Shown: one piece after another, positions 61,142-64,000 of the stretch
Numbering within the stretch: position 1 is the stretch's first letter
Layout: each line of letters begins with the position of its first letter
NCBI GenBank assembly: GCA_028277225.1
Contig: JANQHB010000056.1
Coordinates: forward strand, 1 to 64,000
Length of the DNA: 64,000 nt
Reading direction: 5' to 3'
DNA from: Chlorobium sp.
GTDB taxonomy: Bacteria; Bacteroidota; Chlorobiia; Chlorobiales; Chlorobiaceae
Made by a program: the position numbers and the translations under genes
The notes under the pieces: generated by a model
What the model was told of the DNA's origin: nothing
Seen by the model: the letters and a program-made list of their open reading frames with translations, nothing else
Database searches by the model: none

Positions 61142-62260
61142 ATGACTGACAACGAACAGGAAATGCTGAAGCATGAGCGCTTCATGCTGCGCTGCATCGA
61201 GCTTGCCGAAAAGGGGGCTGGCAAGGTAAGTCCGAATCCTATGGTCGGTTCGGTTCTCGTTGTCGGCAGCGCGGTGATTGGAGAAGGCTATCATGAACGT
61301 TTCGGCGGTGTGCATGCGGAAGTGAATGCCATCGCATCTGTCCGTGACCGGTCGATGTTGCACAAGGCGACGCTGTATGTCAACCTCGAACCCTGTTCTC
61401 ATTTCGGGAAAACGCCCCCATGTGCGGACCTGATCATCGAAAAAGGAATTCCCCGTGTGGTTGTGGCGTGCAGGGATCCACATGACAAGGTTGCCGGCAG
61501 GGGCATAGAACGGCTCCGCGACGCCGGAGTCGAAGTGATAGAAAACGTTCTTCGGGATAAAGCGTTACAGTTGAATGAGGCTTTTGTAAAAAGTCATGAG
61601 AAAGGCATGCCTTTTGTTGCAGTGAAGCTTGCCCAAACACTTGACGGAAAGGTTGCGACAGGAAAGGGGCTGTCGAAATGGATAACCGGAGAAGAGGCCC
61701 GGCAGGAGGTACACAGGCAGAGAAGCAGATACGATGCCGTGCTTTCGGCTTCATCAACAGTTCTTGCCGACGACCCTCTTCTTACCGTGCGCCATGTCGA
61801 GGGTCGAAATCCGGTGCGAGTCGTTCTGGACAGGCATTTGCGTATCCCGTTGACTGCGAAAGTTTTCAATAGTGAGGCAAGGACCTTTCTTTTTACGGCA
61901 AACGGCATGGCAGAGAACAGCCGTATCGGGTTGCTGCGTGAAAAAGATGTCGAGGTTTATTCTGTCAAAGACCATGAATCCGGTCTTGATCTGAAAGAGG
62001 TGATGCACCTGCTTCACGATAAAGGTATCCTGTCGGTTTATGTCGAATCGGGCCCGCGGCTTGCTGCTTCATTGATCCGGGCTCGTCTTGTCGATAAGCT
62101 GTTTCTCTATATTGCTCCGTTACTTTTCGGCGGGGACGGGCTCGATGCCGTTGCTTCCATAGGCGTGGAAGCTCCGGACAAAGCGCCCCGCTTACGTTAT
62201 GAAACACCACGTTTTTTTGGTGAGGATCTCCTCATCGAAGCCTACCTGCATCACGACTGA
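61142..62260 (+). CDS. ribD: Bifunctional riboflavin biosynthesis deaminase/reductase
   Basis: A 372-residue enzyme acting after GTP cyclohydrolase II: it deaminates the pyrimidine and reduces the ribose side chain. The deaminase domain (1-150) has VHAEVNAIA and NLEPCSHFGKTPPCADLI for zinc. The reductase domain (about 155-370) has FVAVKLAQTLDGKVATGKGLSKWITGEEAR and VYVESGPRLAASLI for NADPH and substrate. It follows the dCMP deaminase gene. I see no FMN riboswitch before the operon. Confidence 0.96.
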   Translation: MTDNEQEMLKHERFMLRCIELAEKGAGKVSPNPMVGSVLVVGSAVIGEGYHERFGGVHAEVNAIASVRDRSMLHKATLYVNLEPCSHFGKTPPCADLIIEKGIPRVVVACRDPHDKVAGRGIERLRDAGVEVIENVLRDKALQLNEAFVKSHEKGMPFVAVKLAQTLDGKVATGKGLSKWITGEEARQEVHRQRSRYDAVLSASSTVLADDPLLTVRHVEGRNPVRVVLDRHLRIPLTAKVFNSEARTFLFTANGMAENSRIGLLREKDVEVYSVKDHESGLDLKEVMHLLHDKGILSVYVESGPRLAASLIRARLVDKLFLYIAPLLFGGDGLDAVASIGVEAPDKAPRLRYETPRFFGEDLLIEAYLHHD

Positions 62261-62603
62261 GTGAACTGGCTGTTCATCGCTCAATACAGGTTAATGCTTA
62301 AGTCATTCCCCTTTGTGTCATAAACGGAATAGATGTCAGGGGAATCCTCCTGTAATCCGTTCTTTAATCGTCTCTTTTTCCCTTCGCTGACAGAGCAAGG
62401 CTCGACACTCTCTGCTATGCCCCGGTTCACCCTGATGTTTTCTTGGCTCATTCGTTTGGTATTAACGATTGTTTTGCTTATCTAGTATATGAGTATATGG
62501 AAATATACTTTAACCCTTTAACGGTTATGCGTCAGGAGCGAATTCTGTTCCTGCCGGCTAAACCGTGAGAAATCAGCAACACTAACACCCAGAGAACAGC
62601 AAC
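62261..62603. other. Gene-free region before the porin, with a solitary MITE end
   Basis: CGCTCAATACAGG (62278-62290) matches the right end of MITE copy 2 at 12 of 13 bases. Further right, AT-rich sequence (GTATATGAGTATATGG, 62486-62502) may hold the porin promoter. Nothing else recognised. Confidence 0.5.
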
Positions 62604-63611
62604 ATGAAAAAAAAGATTCTGGCACTTTTGTGCCTTGTTATGGCTTGGGCGCTTCCTTCTACTCTTCAGGCAGAAGAGTACAAGCCGAGCGTTACCTTAT
62701 ACGGAAACCTTCGCTATTCGATCAACTACGCCGACAACGACAATGGTTTGCTTGAACGCTGGAAGGGGACTGACAATGTTTCCCGTTTCGGCATCAAGGC
62801 TTCGTATGGCAATGAGTTTGGAAAGGCTTTCATCCATCTGCAGACGGGTGCTCCGGCCGATGGAGGCGATAGTTGGGCTTTTACAAGACGCTTTTTCTTC
62901 GGTGGATTTGAGTGTGACTACGGTAAACTGACCTACGGCCGTATGACCAACGCCTACAAATTCCCCGGATTCGCGCTCGATCCCTTCTATGATCTTTCAA
63001 GACAGAACGCAACAGGCTATTTTGCCGGTGGCGGAGCCACATACGGTCTGTCTGGTGCAACGAACGGTTTCACAGACAACTCGCTCCAGTATTTTACACC
63101 GAACCTCAACGGTTTCAAGTTTGTCGGCGGTGTCGCATTTGACGATAGTGATAACGACAACGATATGGCCTGGCTCGGCGGCGGTTCTTACTCAAGAGAC
63201 GGTTTTACCATCGGTGCTGTCTATGCAGACAATCCTGAAATGACGGCAGTCTATCCCGGTATTGCGATGGACGGAGAAGCTGTCAGGGTTTATGGTACCT
63301 ACAAGGGAGACGGCTGGAAAGCTGGTGCATCCTATGAGAACATCGATCTCACCGGTTATGATAACGTCTCATACGTTTACCTGACCGGTACTGCGATGCT
63401 GAAAGAACTGAAAACCGATGTTTCGGTTTCTCTGGGTCTGGTCGATGACGGTTCGGCAAAAGGATTCGGTGTAACCGGTGGCGTGTTCAAAAACCTTCTT
63501 GACAACGCCAAAATTTATGCCATGGGCAGCTATGCCGATCTCGATAACGGCCATGGCCCCTATACGATTTCAGTCGGTGCTATTTACAATTTCAAGTTCA
63601 CAGCAAACTGA
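62604..63611 (+). CDS. Outer membrane porin
   Basis: A 335-residue porin with signal peptide MKKKILALLCLVMAWALPSTLQA-EE. The mature protein is made of amphipathic strands (VTLYGNLRYSINYAD, WAFTRRFFFGGFECDYGKLTYGRMT, VRVYGTYKGDGWKAGASYEN) and ends in a C-terminal strand ISVGAIYNFKFTAN with an aromatic residue near the end, as for general diffusion porins. KLTYGRMTNAYKF resembles the conserved loop region of trimeric Gram-negative porins. A strong terminator follows. Confidence 0.9.
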   Translation: MKKKILALLCLVMAWALPSTLQAEEYKPSVTLYGNLRYSINYADNDNGLLERWKGTDNVSRFGIKASYGNEFGKAFIHLQTGAPADGGDSWAFTRRFFFGGFECDYGKLTYGRMTNAYKFPGFALDPFYDLSRQNATGYFAGGGATYGLSGATNGFTDNSLQYFTPNLNGFKFVGGVAFDDSDNDNDMAWLGGGSYSRDGFTIGAVYADNPEMTAVYPGIAMDGEAVRVYGTYKGDGWKAGASYENIDLTGYDNVSYVYLTGTAMLKELKTDVSVSLGLVDDGSAKGFGVTGGVFKNLLDNAKIYAMGSYADLDNGHGPYTISVGAIYNFKFTAN

Positions 63612-63660
63612 GCTGATGTAATCTGGTTTGTTCTTTTTGGTTTGTTGACAACATCCAGCT

Positions 63661-63702
63661 ACGCCGGACTGTTCTTCTCCGTTGAACAGTCCGGCGTTTT
63701 TA
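63661..63702 (+). terminator. Terminator after porin gene
   Basis: Perfect 14-base arms ACGCCGGACTGTTC and GAACAGTCCGGCGT over a nine-base loop, followed by TTTTTA, 50 bases after the porin stop. Confidence 0.95.
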
Positions 63703-63780
63703 TTTAGAAAAACTTTATATTTACTTCGACTCTTTCTTGCTTCAGCAGTTCTCTTTTTTTCAACTTCCATCCTCAATACT

Positions 63781-64000
63781 ATGGATATCATTAATCGAAT
63801 CGTGCACAACAACGATCTTGGCAAATTGCTGCTGCGTCTTTCGGTTGGCGGATTAATGCTGTTCCACGGCGTCCACAAGCTGAAAAACGGAATTGGTTTC
63901 ATTGAAAAAACGGTGATCGATGCCGGGCTGCCCGGATTTCTTGCCTATGGCGTTTTTCTCGGTGAGGTGATCGCACCTTTGCTTATTGTGCTCGGAATCC
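63781..64000 (+). CDS. DoxX-family membrane protein (3' truncated by window)
   Basis: The first 73 residues are visible from the ATG at 63781. GKLLLRLSVGGLMLFHGVHKLKNGIGFIEK (about 13-42) is the DoxX helix 1 signature and LPGFLAYGVFLGEVIAPLLIVLGI begins helix 2. DoxX proteins are small four-helix membrane proteins linked with redox or respiratory functions; the role here is unknown. The frame is open to the end of the window. Confidence 0.88.
   Translation, partial: MDIINRIVHNNDLGKLLLRLSVGGLMLFHGVHKLKNGIGFIEKTVIDAGLPGFLAYGVFLGEVIAPLLIVLGI

Overview
The window looks like chromosomal DNA from a green sulfur bacterium (phylum Chlorobi, probably Chlorobiaceae; genus not resolved). The main pointers are: a metK-ahcY operon behind a long structured leader, the arrangement known for the Chlorobi-specific SAM-Chlorobi RNA; a Bacteroidetes/Chlorobi-type promoter (TTG, about 20 bases, TAnnTTG) before it; the order pheT - small coiled-coil gene - zapA - 6S RNA - rny; rubrerythrin; and a Gram-negative envelope (LptF/G, TolC proteins, RND pumps, porin). 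Most genes have moderate GC. A block at about 47.6-53 kb is clearly AT-rich and looks acquired.

Layout. 0-7.5 kb: the C-terminus of a giant RTX adhesin with an almost pure aspartate tract, a frameshifted remnant of a second adhesin, and the type I secretion trio (TolC, LapB-type ABC, HlyD). 7.6-11.1 kb: MFS transporter, PPC-domain protein, rhodanese plus MauE/DoxX pair. 11.1-18.9 kb: a tetR-MFP-RND-tolC efflux operon on the minus strand whose promoter is covered by two operator palindromes, with a divergent MATE pump. 19-27.7 kb: degenerate cyclase-like protein, rubrerythrin, a cluster of small membrane proteins with a ferric-reductase-like flavoprotein, a NIP-like aquaporin with arsC, and trpF. 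27.8-32.4 kb: tRNA-Gln, ahcY-metK with leader, sugar nucleotidyltransferase. 32.6-39.8 kb: Nudix gene and a second efflux operon (marR-MFP-RND-tolC). 40.2-47.5 kb: four tRNAs, pheT, zapA, 6S RNA, rny, hisB, secG, tRNA-Lys. 47.6-57 kb: accessory region with two lipoproteins, a lipase/PQQ-propeller fusion, a DUF4143 ATPase, a duplicated toxin-antitoxin module, a flavodoxin and several dispersed repeats. 57.1-64 kb: LptF/G, thioesterase, RqcH-like NFACT protein, deoxycytidylate deaminase, ribD, porin and the start of a DoxX protein.

The strongest unexpected signals are: an RNase Y homologue whose HD phosphodiesterase motifs are altered at three positions (HD to HK, HHGD to HNGD, and a third Asp to His), suggesting a non-catalytic protein; a MITE-like element of about 158 bp with 13-bp terminal inverted repeats, two full copies and several solitary ends; a lipase fused to a PQQ-type beta-propeller between two copies of a direct repeat of about 115 bp; and a roughly 0.75-kb duplicated block carrying YefM/YoeB-type modules next to four copies of another repeat. 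All family assignments come from reading the sequence; no database search was possible.
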